In this document: one piece after another, positions 17,394 through 24,941 of the stretch
Layout of the letters: each line of letters begins with the position of its first letter
Position numbering within the stretch: position 1 is the first letter of the stretch
Origin: Salinarimonas ramus
Lineage (GTDB): Bacteria; Pseudomonadota; Alphaproteobacteria; Rhizobiales; Beijerinckiaceae
NCBI RefSeq assembly: GCF_014645695.1
Contig: NZ_BMMF01000012.1
Location: 113,906-177,905, forward strand
Direction: 5' to 3'
DNA: 64,000 nt
Translations under genes and position numbers: made by a program
The notes under the pieces: model-generated
Told to the model about the DNA's origin: nothing
The model's database searches: none
The model's input: only the letters and a program-made list of their open reading frames with translations

Positions 17394-19771
17394 GGATCGC
17401 CATCGTTCACCCGAGCTCGATCCCCTTCGCGACGGGCGGAGCGGAAAACCTCGTGCGCGGGCTCAGGGATCATCTCGTGGAGAGCGGGCACGCGTGCGAG
17501 ATCGTCACGGTTCTCGGGCGCGAGACCTCGATCGAGGGGCTCATAGAGGGCTACGACGCCGCCGGCGGTCTCGATCTCGGGGACTACGACGTCGTCGTCT
17601 CTGGCAAGTATCCTGCCTGGATGGCTGGACATCCGCGCCACGTTCTGTGGATGCTCCACCCCTTGCGTGGTCTCTACGACGCCTATGGGGGCCCCGAGCG
17701 AGCGGGTGAGGTCGCGGACCCGCAGGCGCGCGAGGCCATCCGCTACCTGCGGGCGGCGGCCGCGTCCGGCGCGCTGGCGCAAACCGGGCCGCGCAAGGCG
17801 CTCCTTTCGCATGTGAGGAGGCTTCGCGGGACGGCGGCGGAGCCGCTCCTCGACTTTCCCGGTCCCTTCGCCCGAGAGGTGGTCCACGCCCTCGACGCAG
17901 CCGCGCTGGATCCGACGCGGATCGCGCGGTACGCCGCGATCTCGCGTACGGTGGCCGCGAGGCCTCGCTACTTCCCGCCCGGCGTCGCACCCCTCGTGCT
18001 CCATCCTCCGCCGCACCGGGAGGACTGGCGTCGTGGCGGCGACGAATACCTCTTCGTCTCCAGCCGCCTCGATGCGCCCAAGCGCATCGACCTCCTCGTC
18101 GAAGCCCTGCGGCAGGTACGCATCGACATCCCGCTTCTCATCGCGGGGACCGGCCCCGACGAGGAGCGGCTGCGCGCCCTCGCCGACGGCGACGAGCGGG
18201 TGCGGTTCCTCGGCTACGTGCCCGACGACGACCTGCCGGGCTTCTACGCCGACGCGCTGGCCGTGCTGTTCGTGCCGCGTGACGAGGATTACGGCCTCGT
18301 CACGATCGAGGCGATGCGCAGCGCAAAGCCGGTCTTGACCGTCACCGATGCGGGCGGCCCGCTCGAATTCGTCGTCGACGGCGAGACCGGATACGTCTGC
18401 GAGCCCGACGCCTCGGCCGTCGCCCGGCGCATCGAGGCGATCTGCGCGGATCGGCGCGGCACCCGCGAGACCGGTGAACGCGCGCGCACCGCCGTGAGCG
18501 GCGTCACCTGGCAGGCCGTCGCGCACGGGCTCCTCGACGGCATCGTTCCGGCTCCCGCGCCTCGGCGCGCCCGGATTCGGCGGCGCATCGCCGTGGTGAC
18601 CGGCTTTCCGGTCCATCCGCCCGAGGGCGGCGGGCAGTTCCGGGTGCTCAACCTCTACCGCGCGATCGCCGAGCGTCACGACGTCGAGATCGTCTCGCTC
18701 ACGCACGACCGCGAGGGCCGCATCCCTCTGGCGGAAGGCTTCTCCGAGCTGAGGGTGCAGCGCACGCCGGAGCATTACGAGTTCGACCGCGAGGTGACCG
18801 TCGCGCTCGGCGAGACCCCCGCCTGGGACGTGTCGGTCGCCAAGCTCGCGCCGCTCACCCCCGCCTTCGGCGCCGCGCTCGAGGAGGCGGGCCGTCGCGC
18901 GGACGTGGTCGTCGCCTGCCATCCCTTCGTCGCCCCCGCTCTGAGGCGAGCCGCGCCCGACCGTCCGCTCTGGTACGAGGCCCAGGACGTGGAGCTGACG
19001 CTCAAGCGCAAGGCCTATCCTCCCGGACCGGACGCCGACGTGTGGCTCGAGGAGGTGCGGCGCCTCGAGGCGTTCGCCTGGCACGGGGCGGACGTCGCGT
19101 TCACCTGCACCGATGACGACATGGCCTCCCTCGGCGCGCTCTACGGCGACACGCTCGCGCGCAAGCTCGTCGTGCCCAATGGCGTCGACGTCGACGCGAT
19201 CCCCTTCGTCGGCGCGACGGAGCGACGTCGCCGGCGGGAGGAGGCCGGCCTCGGGGCGCGTCCCATGGCGCTCTTCGTCGGCTCCTGGCACCCGCCGAAC
19301 ATCGAGGCGGTGCGCCGCATCGTGGACATGGCGAGGAACGTGCCGGAGGTGGACTTCCTCGTCGCCGGCACGGCGTGCGGGCCGTTCGATCCCGCGAGCA
19401 TGCCGGCGAACCTTCGCCTGCTCGGCCTCGTGTCCGACGCCGTGCGCGACGCGCTCTACGGCATGGCGGACGTCGCGATCAATCCCATGGGCTTCGGCTC
19501 GGGATCGAACCTGAAGATGCTCGACTTCATGGCGGCGGGCCTGCCGATCCTGTCGAGCGCGGTGGGCGCGCGCGGTCTCGAGATCGTGCCGGGTGTTCAC
19601 TACGTGCGCGTCGAGGAGAGCGAATGGCCGCAGCGCCTGCGCGAGAGCCTCGGGCGTGACCGCGACGGGCTCGCGGCCATGGCCGAAGCGGCACGCACGC
19701 TCGCGCAAGAGCGGTATTCCTGGCGTGTCATCGCGCAGCGCTTCCTGGCCGACGTCGCCGATCTCCTCTGA
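17390..19771 (+). CDS. Bifunctional protein: two fused glycosyltransferase (GT4-type) domains
   Basis: A 793-residue protein with two GT-B enzymes in tandem. The first (about 1-390) runs from RIAIVHPSSIPFATGGAENL to SSRLDAPKRIDLLVEAL and DEDYGLVTIEAMRSAKPV, closely matching the upstream gene. The second (about 395-793) restarts with RRIAVVTGFPVHPPEGGGQF, contains the inter-domain YEAQDVELTLKRKAY segment, and ends with GSWHPPNIEAVRRIV and GSGSNLKMLDFMAAGLPI, typical of another GT4 subgroup. Two catalytic units in one chain imply sequential addition of two sugars, or one active and one degenerate domain. Starts at an ATGA overlap with the preceding gene. Confidence 0.9.
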   Translation: MRIAIVHPSSIPFATGGAENLVRGLRDHLVESGHACEIVTVLGRETSIEGLIEGYDAAGGLDLGDYDVVVSGKYPAWMAGHPRHVLWMLHPLRGLYDAYGGPERAGEVADPQAREAIRYLRAAAASGALAQTGPRKALLSHVRRLRGTAAEPLLDFPGPFAREVVHALDAAALDPTRIARYAAISRTVAARPRYFPPGVAPLVLHPPPHREDWRRGGDEYLFVSSRLDAPKRIDLLVEALRQVRIDIPLLIAGTGPDEERLRALADGDERVRFLGYVPDDDLPGFYADALAVLFVPRDEDYGLVTIEAMRSAKPVLTVTDAGGPLEFVVDGETGYVCEPDASAVARRIEAICADRRGTRETGERARTAVSGVTWQAVAHGLLDGIVPAPAPRRARIRRRIAVVTGFPVHPPEGGGQFRVLNLYRAIAERHDVEIVSLTHDREGRIPLAEGFSELRVQRTPEHYEFDREVTVALGETPAWDVSVAKLAPLTPAFGAALEEAGRRADVVVACHPFVAPALRRAAPDRPLWYEAQDVELTLKRKAYPPGPDADVWLEEVRRLEAFAWHGADVAFTCTDDDMASLGALYGDTLARKLVVPNGVDVDAIPFVGATERRRRREEAGLGARPMALFVGSWHPPNIEAVRRIVDMARNVPEVDFLVAGTACGPFDPASMPANLRLLGLVSDAVRDALYGMADVAINPMGFGSGSNLKMLDFMAAGLPILSSAVGARGLEIVPGVHYVRVEESEWPQRLRESLGRDRDGLAAMAEAARTLAQERYSWRVIAQRFLADVADLL

Positions 19772-19885
19772 CCCGCGACGCCGCCCGCAGATCGCGATCC
19801 CCTGCGTCGACGAGGGTTGACGGCGCCCGCGGCAGGGTGGACACACGAGGCCCGCCGGGCGAGACCCGGCACGCGAAGACGGACG

Positions 19886-20680
19886 ATGACCGGCCTCCTC
19901 CTCGGCGCCTGGCGCTTCAGGCACTACATCTTGTCGGCCATCCGGGCCGATTTCGCCGCGCGCGTCAGCCGCAGCCGCCTGGGCGTGCTGTGGATCGTCA
20001 TCGCGCCGATGACGCAGGTGGCGATCTACGCGGTCGTCCTCTCCGCCATCATGTCCGCACGGCTGCCCGGGATCGACAGCCCCTTCGCCTACGCGATCTA
20101 CCTCCTGTCGGGCTTCGCCGCGTGGACGCTGTTCGCCGAGCTCTTCGGGCGCGGCACGACGCTCTTCCTCGAGAACGCCAACGCGTTGCGCAAGATCGTC
20201 TTCCCACGCATCGCGCTGCCGGTGATCCTGCTCGGCTCGTGCCTCGTCAACAATCTCGTCCTCGTGGCGGCGGTGCTCGTGGCCTATCTCCTCCTCGGCC
20301 ACGGCTGGAGCGCCTCGCTGCTCTGGCTGCCGGTGCTCGTCGCCGTGAATGCGGCGCTCGCGCTGGCACTGGGCACCATCGCGGGCGTGCTCAACGTCTT
20401 CATGCGCGACGTCGGGCAGATCGTGCCGCTGCTGCTCCAGCTCGGCTTCTGGTTCACGCCCGTGGTCTACATGGAGACGATCCTGCCCGAGCCCGTGCGC
20501 GCGGTGCTGGCGCTCAACCCGATGTACTGGGTGGTGCGGGGCTACCACGACGCGCTCGCCTATGGCCGCATGCCGGATCTCGCGATGCTGGCGCTGATCG
20601 GGGTGATCGCCCTCGTGCTCCTCGCCTTCGCGCTCCTCCTGTTCCGGCGCGCGAGCGCGGACATGGTGGACGTGCTCTGA
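19886..20680 (+). CDS. wzm: Polysaccharide/O-antigen ABC exporter, permease subunit (Wzm-like, ABC-2)
   Basis: A 264-residue inner-membrane protein with about six hydrophobic helices (around residues 33-55, 68-90, 115-140, 145-170, 175-195 and 230-252). The N-terminal RADFAARVSRSRLGVLWIV segment and the NPMYWVVRGYHDAL segment are hallmarks of Wzm/TagG-type ABC-2 permeases. It would pair with the Wzt-like ATPase at 13310 to move the finished lipid-linked polysaccharide to the periplasmic face. ATG 19886 is preferred: the longer open frame upstream is not protein-like. The 114 bp between it and the fused glycosyltransferase gene could carry a separate promoter, but none is obvious. Confidence 0.92.
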   Translation: MTGLLLGAWRFRHYILSAIRADFAARVSRSRLGVLWIVIAPMTQVAIYAVVLSAIMSARLPGIDSPFAYAIYLLSGFAAWTLFAELFGRGTTLFLENANALRKIVFPRIALPVILLGSCLVNNLVLVAAVLVAYLLLGHGWSASLLWLPVLVAVNAALALALGTIAGVLNVFMRDVGQIVPLLLQLGFWFTPVVYMETILPEPVRAVLALNPMYWVVRGYHDALAYGRMPDLAMLALIGVIALVLLAFALLLFRRASADMVDVL

Positions 20681-20729
20681 GGCGCCGGCCGCGCGGCGCG
20701 GAGCGCGAGGCACGGACGACGGCCTCCGC

Positions 20730-21656
20730 TCAGCGGCGCCCCAGCACCCCCGCGTGCCGCGGATGCCCGTTCATCCGCACGAGGTCGAAAGCCGGCGGGC
20801 GGTGGTGCGTGCGCGCGTCGAAGGGTGGCAGGAACCGCGTCTCGTCCACGAGGTCGGCGCGCACGAAGAACGCGTTGACGCCGAGAAGATCGCAGCCCAC
20901 GAGCCGCATCCCGTTCGCCTCGCCGATGCGCTGGAGCGCAGCGAGGCTCGCGCCGAATCGCGTCGAGCTCTCCCAGATGCCCTCCGGATCGTAGGGAATC
21001 TCCCAATCCGTCTGCGGAGGAAAGTGGGCGTTGTACTCGATCACCGCGAGCCGCGGCCGCAGGTGCCCCAGCGCCCGCCAGACATGGCTCGTATTGTGGT
21101 CGATGTCCACCGAGAGCACGTCCGGCACCCGGCCAGCGAGGTAGCCGTCCACCGTCGCCGCCACGTTCTCCGCGCTCACCATGCCCGGCGCGAGGGCGAG
21201 CCGGCCCGCCTCCAGATGAGGAGCGAGCAGCGTGCGGATCGTCGCGACATGCGTCTCGTCGCCCTCGAGCCACAGGCCGCTCCAGCCGGTCTCGAGCAGG
21301 AGGCGGGTGTTGTTCTCCACCCCCGACCCGACGCCGATCTCCACGAACACGCGGCTCTCGACCCCGATCCGCCCGAGGATCTCGGCGATGATGCCGTCCT
21401 CCTCGTTCTGCGAATAGACCTGCCCGCGCGCGAAGCACACCGCCCGCGGGTCCCGCGGCCCGGCGAGGCGCGCCACCTCCGCCGCCACGTGCGCGAGCCC
21501 GCCGTGCAGGTATCCCAGCCGCGCGCCCAGCAGCGCCTCCGCCCGCGCGAGCGCCTCGAGCGCTCCCGAATCGGGGGCGGGCGGAGGGGGCGATTCGGGA
21601 ATCGGCGCGATCCGGTCGACGAGGCGGCGGACGAGCGAGGCGAGGCGGCGGCGCAC
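20730..21656 (-). CDS. FkbM-like/SAM-type methyltransferase domain protein, function uncertain
   Basis: A 308-residue protein. The open frame extends to 21896, but upstream sequence is the palindromic repeat, and GTG 21656 has AGGAG seven bases before it, so I start there. Residues about 75-230 contain SQNEEDGIIAEILGRIG, FVEIGVGSGVENNTRLLLE (a motif I-like loop), WLEGDE, and VDIDHNTSHVWRAL. This pattern is seen in FkbM-related hypothetical proteins of glycan loci, which O-methylate sugars or bind them. It closes the polysaccharide locus and reads toward the permease gene. The exact reaction is not established. Confidence 0.7.
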   Translation of the reverse strand: MRRRLASLVRRLVDRIAPIPESPPPPAPDSGALEALARAEALLGARLGYLHGGLAHVAAEVARLAGPRDPRAVCFARGQVYSQNEEDGIIAEILGRIGVESRVFVEIGVGSGVENNTRLLLETGWSGLWLEGDETHVATIRTLLAPHLEAGRLALAPGMVSAENVAATVDGYLAGRVPDVLSVDIDHNTSHVWRALGHLRPRLAVIEYNAHFPPQTDWEIPYDPEGIWESSTRFGASLAALQRIGEANGMRLVGCDLLGVNAFFVRADLVDETRFLPPFDARTHHRPPAFDLVRMNGHPRHAGVLGRR

Positions 21657-21750
21657 GGCGTGTCTCCTGATGATCGCCCCTGATACAGACCCGCGCGCGA
21701 GGATCAAAGCCGAAGCCGTTTTCCTCCCCTGGAGGGGCGAGGAGCACCTA

Positions 21751-21942
21751 TCTCCTTCCCTGTAGGGGAAGGTGGATCGGCGCGCAGCGCCGAGACGGAT
21801 GGGGCGCGCGGGACGCGCGTTCGGCGAAGCCGAATCGGAGGCGCGAACCCGGACACCGCCGTTTCCGCTGCGCGGAACGCGCTTCGCGCGCCCCATCCGT
21901 CACCGGCTTCGCCGGCGCCACCTTCCCCTACAGGGAAGGAGA
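21751..21942. repeat. 192-bp nested palindrome (intergenic repeat element)
   Basis: The outer arms 21751-21775 and 21918-21942 are perfect 25-bp inverted repeats, themselves containing the small palindrome CCTTCCCTGTAGGGGAAGG. The inner arms 21794-21810 and 21885-21901 are perfect 17-bp inverted repeats. The whole unit could fold as a long bulged hairpin. It resembles the dispersed palindromic or MITE-like units seen between genes in Hyphomicrobiales. It lies upstream of both the FkbM-like gene and the S-layer gene. Confidence 0.85.
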
Positions 21943-22105
21943 GACACGGCCGCCGGAGCGTTGCGCGCGCACCACAGGGTGCGCCTCGTGTCGCGCGCGG
22001 CGGGCTCGTCCACGTGAAAGAAGTGTTGATTCCAAAGCCGCGACGCTGTTCTCTGCGGCCCGGACCGCGGATGGCGGGCCGGCTCCGGGGGCGGGCGCTG
22101 GTCTG

Positions 22106-22132
22106 TTGACAGCCGGACGCGGGGTGTATAGT
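22106..22132 (+). promoter_or_regulatory. Candidate promoter of the S-layer gene
   Basis: TTGACA (22106-22111) and TATAGT (22127-22132) are close to the housekeeping sigma consensus, with a 15-bp spacer, slightly short. Such a pair is rare in this GC-rich window. Transcription from here would give an untranslated leader of roughly 210 nt, including a GGCGCC-GCGA-GGCGCC hairpin at 22209-22224. Confidence 0.6.
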
Positions 22133-22347
22133 AACTCTAACACCCGGCGCGGAGGCGCCGGGGCGGGGGAATCGCAGAAGCTTTTCTTTAAGGTTTTCCG
22201 AAAGACCAGGCGCCGCGAGGCGCCGTGTCGACCGCTCTCCGAATGCGCCGCAGGTGCATTCCGACGGCGGCCGTATGCGGCAACGCCAATGGGTCGTCAG
22301 CGCTCCGGAGGGGGAGCTGCGGCCGTCCTAGGCAAATGAGGTGACTT

Positions 22348-24780
22348 ATGTCAGCCCGTGTTCAGCAGATCTACATCGCCCTCTTCAACCGCCCGGCCGA
22401 CCCGCTCGGTCTGGCGTATTGGGACAGCGTCACCAACAACGGCGCCAACCTCGCTCCGATGCTGGCCGTCCTCGCCGGCACGCCCGAGTACCAGGACCGC
22501 TTCACGGGCCTGACGCCGGCCCAGCAGGTCAACAGCATCTACCAGGCCCTCTACGGCCGCGATGCCGACCTCGCCGGCCTCACGTTCTTCGTGAACCAGC
22601 TCCAGTCGGGCAACCTGACGCTCGCCACGCTCGCGGTGAACATCCTCGACGGCGCCCAGGGCACCGACGCGCAGATCATCGCCAACAAGGTGACCTCGGC
22701 GCAGAACTTCACGGCTGCGATCGACACCGGCTCTGAGGTCCTTGCCTACTCCGGTCAGGCTGGCATCAATGCTGGCACGGCGTTCCTCTCGGGTATCGGC
22801 GCCGATGCGTCGTCCGTGAAGACGACTGAGCAGGCGCAGGCGGCGATTGATACGCTGGTTGGTACCAACCCCGGCGGTACGCAGGGCCAGACCTTCACGC
22901 TGACCGATAAGATCGACGTGCTCAACGGCACCGCGCAGAACGACACGTTCGTTGCGACGAACGCCGAGCTGTCCGCGGCCGACAACGTTAACGGCGCTGG
23001 TGGCACCGACAAGTTCAACATCTTCCTCAGCGGCGGCAATGGTGCGCCTGCGACGGTGAAGGCCGTCGAGCAGTTCTTCATCCAGGCGAGCGGTGTTGCC
23101 GCTCGTTCGATCGACTTCACGAACGTCTCTGATGCGTCGCAGATTTGGAACGACAGCAGCTCGCAGGATCTGCAGGTCACCAACGTGCAGTCGCTCGCGA
23201 CTGTCGGCATTAAGGGTACGGTGACTGACTACGACGTCCAGTTCAAGGCTTCGCTCGTGTCTGGCGTTGATGACAAGGTCAACGTTGCGCTCGACGGTGC
23301 GACCGTTGCTGACCTTGAGCTCGGTGGTGCTACTGCTACGAATGAGTTCGAGACGATCACTTTCTCTGCTGCCGGCAAGAACTCGATCGCTAACCTTCTC
23401 CAGACTGATGGTACCGCCCTTGAGGCGACCAAGACCGTTAACGTCGACGGGGCCGGGTCGCTCACGGTCACCAATGCCTTCGCTACTGGCTCGCTGACTA
23501 CGATTGATGCCTCCAAGAACACTGGCGGCGTTTCGTTCAACGTGACGGGCAGCACCAAGGACGTTACGTTCACCGGCGGTACGGGTGCCGACACTATCAA
23601 GATGGGCGGCAGCCTCACGACGGCGGATAAGCTCAACGGTGGCGATGGCACCGACGTCATTGGCGTCACTGAGGGCGCTGACCTGGTGACCGGCCTGCAG
23701 GTCTCTGGCTTCGAGACCCTCGACATCGGCGGCGCGGACGCGGACGCTAACACCTTCGATGTTTCGAAGCTGAGCGGAATCACGACGCTTAAGGTCGGCT
23801 CTGCGATCAACGCAACTGCCAACAGTGACGTGATTGTCAACAATCTTGCCAAGGGTGCGGCGGTTGAGATCAATGCTTCTCTCGGCACTGCAGCTGCGGA
23901 CGGCCTGGCGATCAACGTCAAGGACGCCGGTGTCGCGAGCCCGAATGACACCATCGATGTGAAGCTCTCCGCTTCTACAGCGATCACCACGACGGGCGAT
24001 CTGACGATCAAGGATGTCGAGACGATCAATCTTTCTTCCGTCACGTCGTCTACCTCGGCGATCACCCATATCCTCAGCAACCTTACGGCTGCTCAGGCGA
24101 CGACTGTCGCGGTTAATGCCTCGACCGCTGGCTTGAATATCGCCGATCTCGACGCTCTTGCGCTCGTCAACTTCGACGCTTCTCAGTCTGTGAAGGCCGT
24201 AACGGTCGTTACCGGTGCCGATGCTTTCACCGCGACCTCGGGTGTTGGCTTTAAGCTGGGCGAGGGTGACGATACCATCACTCTGACGGATGCCACTACC
24301 GCCGCTGCTGCTGCCAATAATCTTGACTTCCGCGTTACCGGTGGCAAGGGCGCAGACACTATTACTCTGGCAGCTGCTGCTGGTGGCCAGGATCAAGTTG
24401 TAATCTCGGCGGCATCTGACTCGACGGCGACGAAGTTCGACACTGTGGTCAACTTCTCTGCGACCGCCGGTGTCACTGCTACCGATGACAAGCTCGACGT
24501 TTCGGCGTTCGCTTTCGCTGCTGCTGCGCAGGCGGTCAAGCTCATCGCTGGCGGCGTGTCCATCTCTGGGACCACGGTCTCCGTTGATGCGGCCAGCGCA
24601 GCAGGGTTCTTCGTCGATGCCGGCACCGCGCGTGGTGTCGCTGAGTACGAGAGCGGCGGAACGCTGTATGTGTTCGTCGATGCGAACAAGGACGGCAACT
24701 TTGCTGCGGCAGACGATGCTGTTATCGCGCTCACTGGCGTTACCGCTGCCGGCTTCGAGGCTGACAACATTATCTTCTGA
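22348..24780 (+). CDS. Putative S-layer protein, RsaA-like, with N-terminal DUF4214 anchor
   Basis: An 810-residue, Ala/Thr/Gly/Asp-rich protein almost free of Cys and with no Sec signal. Residues 1-110 are DUF4214 (VQQIYIALFNRPADPLGLAYW, in two repeats, the second at IYQALYGRDADLAGLTFF). Residues to about 170 continue an anchor domain shared with the protein at 28129. Residues about 180-700 are repetitive beta-strand sequence with LNGTAQNDTF, GGTGADTIKMGG, LNGGDGTDVIGV and VSGFETLDIGG, the wording found in Caulobacter RsaA. The end (GGTLYVFVDANKDGNF and a hydrophobic DNIIF C-terminus) matches type I secretion signals of that family. A strong promoter, long leader, translation-friendly codons and a perfect terminator fit an abundant product. 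RBS: GAGGTG before ATG 22348. S-layer assignment is inference; a major secreted matrix protein is the alternative. Confidence 0.8.
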   Translation: MSARVQQIYIALFNRPADPLGLAYWDSVTNNGANLAPMLAVLAGTPEYQDRFTGLTPAQQVNSIYQALYGRDADLAGLTFFVNQLQSGNLTLATLAVNILDGAQGTDAQIIANKVTSAQNFTAAIDTGSEVLAYSGQAGINAGTAFLSGIGADASSVKTTEQAQAAIDTLVGTNPGGTQGQTFTLTDKIDVLNGTAQNDTFVATNAELSAADNVNGAGGTDKFNIFLSGGNGAPATVKAVEQFFIQASGVAARSIDFTNVSDASQIWNDSSSQDLQVTNVQSLATVGIKGTVTDYDVQFKASLVSGVDDKVNVALDGATVADLELGGATATNEFETITFSAAGKNSIANLLQTDGTALEATKTVNVDGAGSLTVTNAFATGSLTTIDASKNTGGVSFNVTGSTKDVTFTGGTGADTIKMGGSLTTADKLNGGDGTDVIGVTEGADLVTGLQVSGFETLDIGGADADANTFDVSKLSGITTLKVGSAINATANSDVIVNNLAKGAAVEINASLGTAAADGLAINVKDAGVASPNDTIDVKLSASTAITTTGDLTIKDVETINLSSVTSSTSAITHILSNLTAAQATTVAVNASTAGLNIADLDALALVNFDASQSVKAVTVVTGADAFTATSGVGFKLGEGDDTITLTDATTAAAAANNLDFRVTGGKGADTITLAAAAGGQDQVVISAASDSTATKFDTVVNFSATAGVTATDDKLDVSAFAFAAAAQAVKLIAGGVSISGTTVSVDAASAAGFFVDAGTARGVAEYESGGTLYVFVDANKDGNFAAADDAVIALTGVTAAGFEADNIIF

Positions 24781-24806
24781 TCTCCCGATCAGCACTTCAA
24801 CACCGG

Positions 24807-24834
24807 CGGGGAGGGCTTCGGCCCTCCCCGTTTT
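24807..24834 (+). terminator. Intrinsic terminator after the S-layer gene
   Basis: A perfect 10-bp stem (24807-24816 with 24821-24830) closes a TTCG tetraloop and is followed by TTTT. It lies 27 bp after the stop codon and separates this gene from the downstream methyltransferase gene. Confidence 0.9.
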
Positions 24835-24941
24835 CGTTTCTGCCGAGCCATTGCGCGCCCGCCACCCCATCGCGCTTGATCCCACCCCTCCGCGCCTTTA
24901 TTGCGGACGCGACTGCCACGCCGATCACGGGATGAGACCGC

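Noticed and set aside
17345..20713. Very long minus-strand open frame (over 1,100 codons) opposite the double glycosyltransferase and permease genes
   Set aside because: It is Arg/His/Glu-rich, the antisense pattern of GC-rich coding DNA; the plus strand has clear families with starts and motifs.
22351..24885. Minus-strand open frame of about 840 codons opposite the S-layer gene
   Set aside because: Antisense composition artefact; it runs through the terminator hairpin, and no motif was seen.
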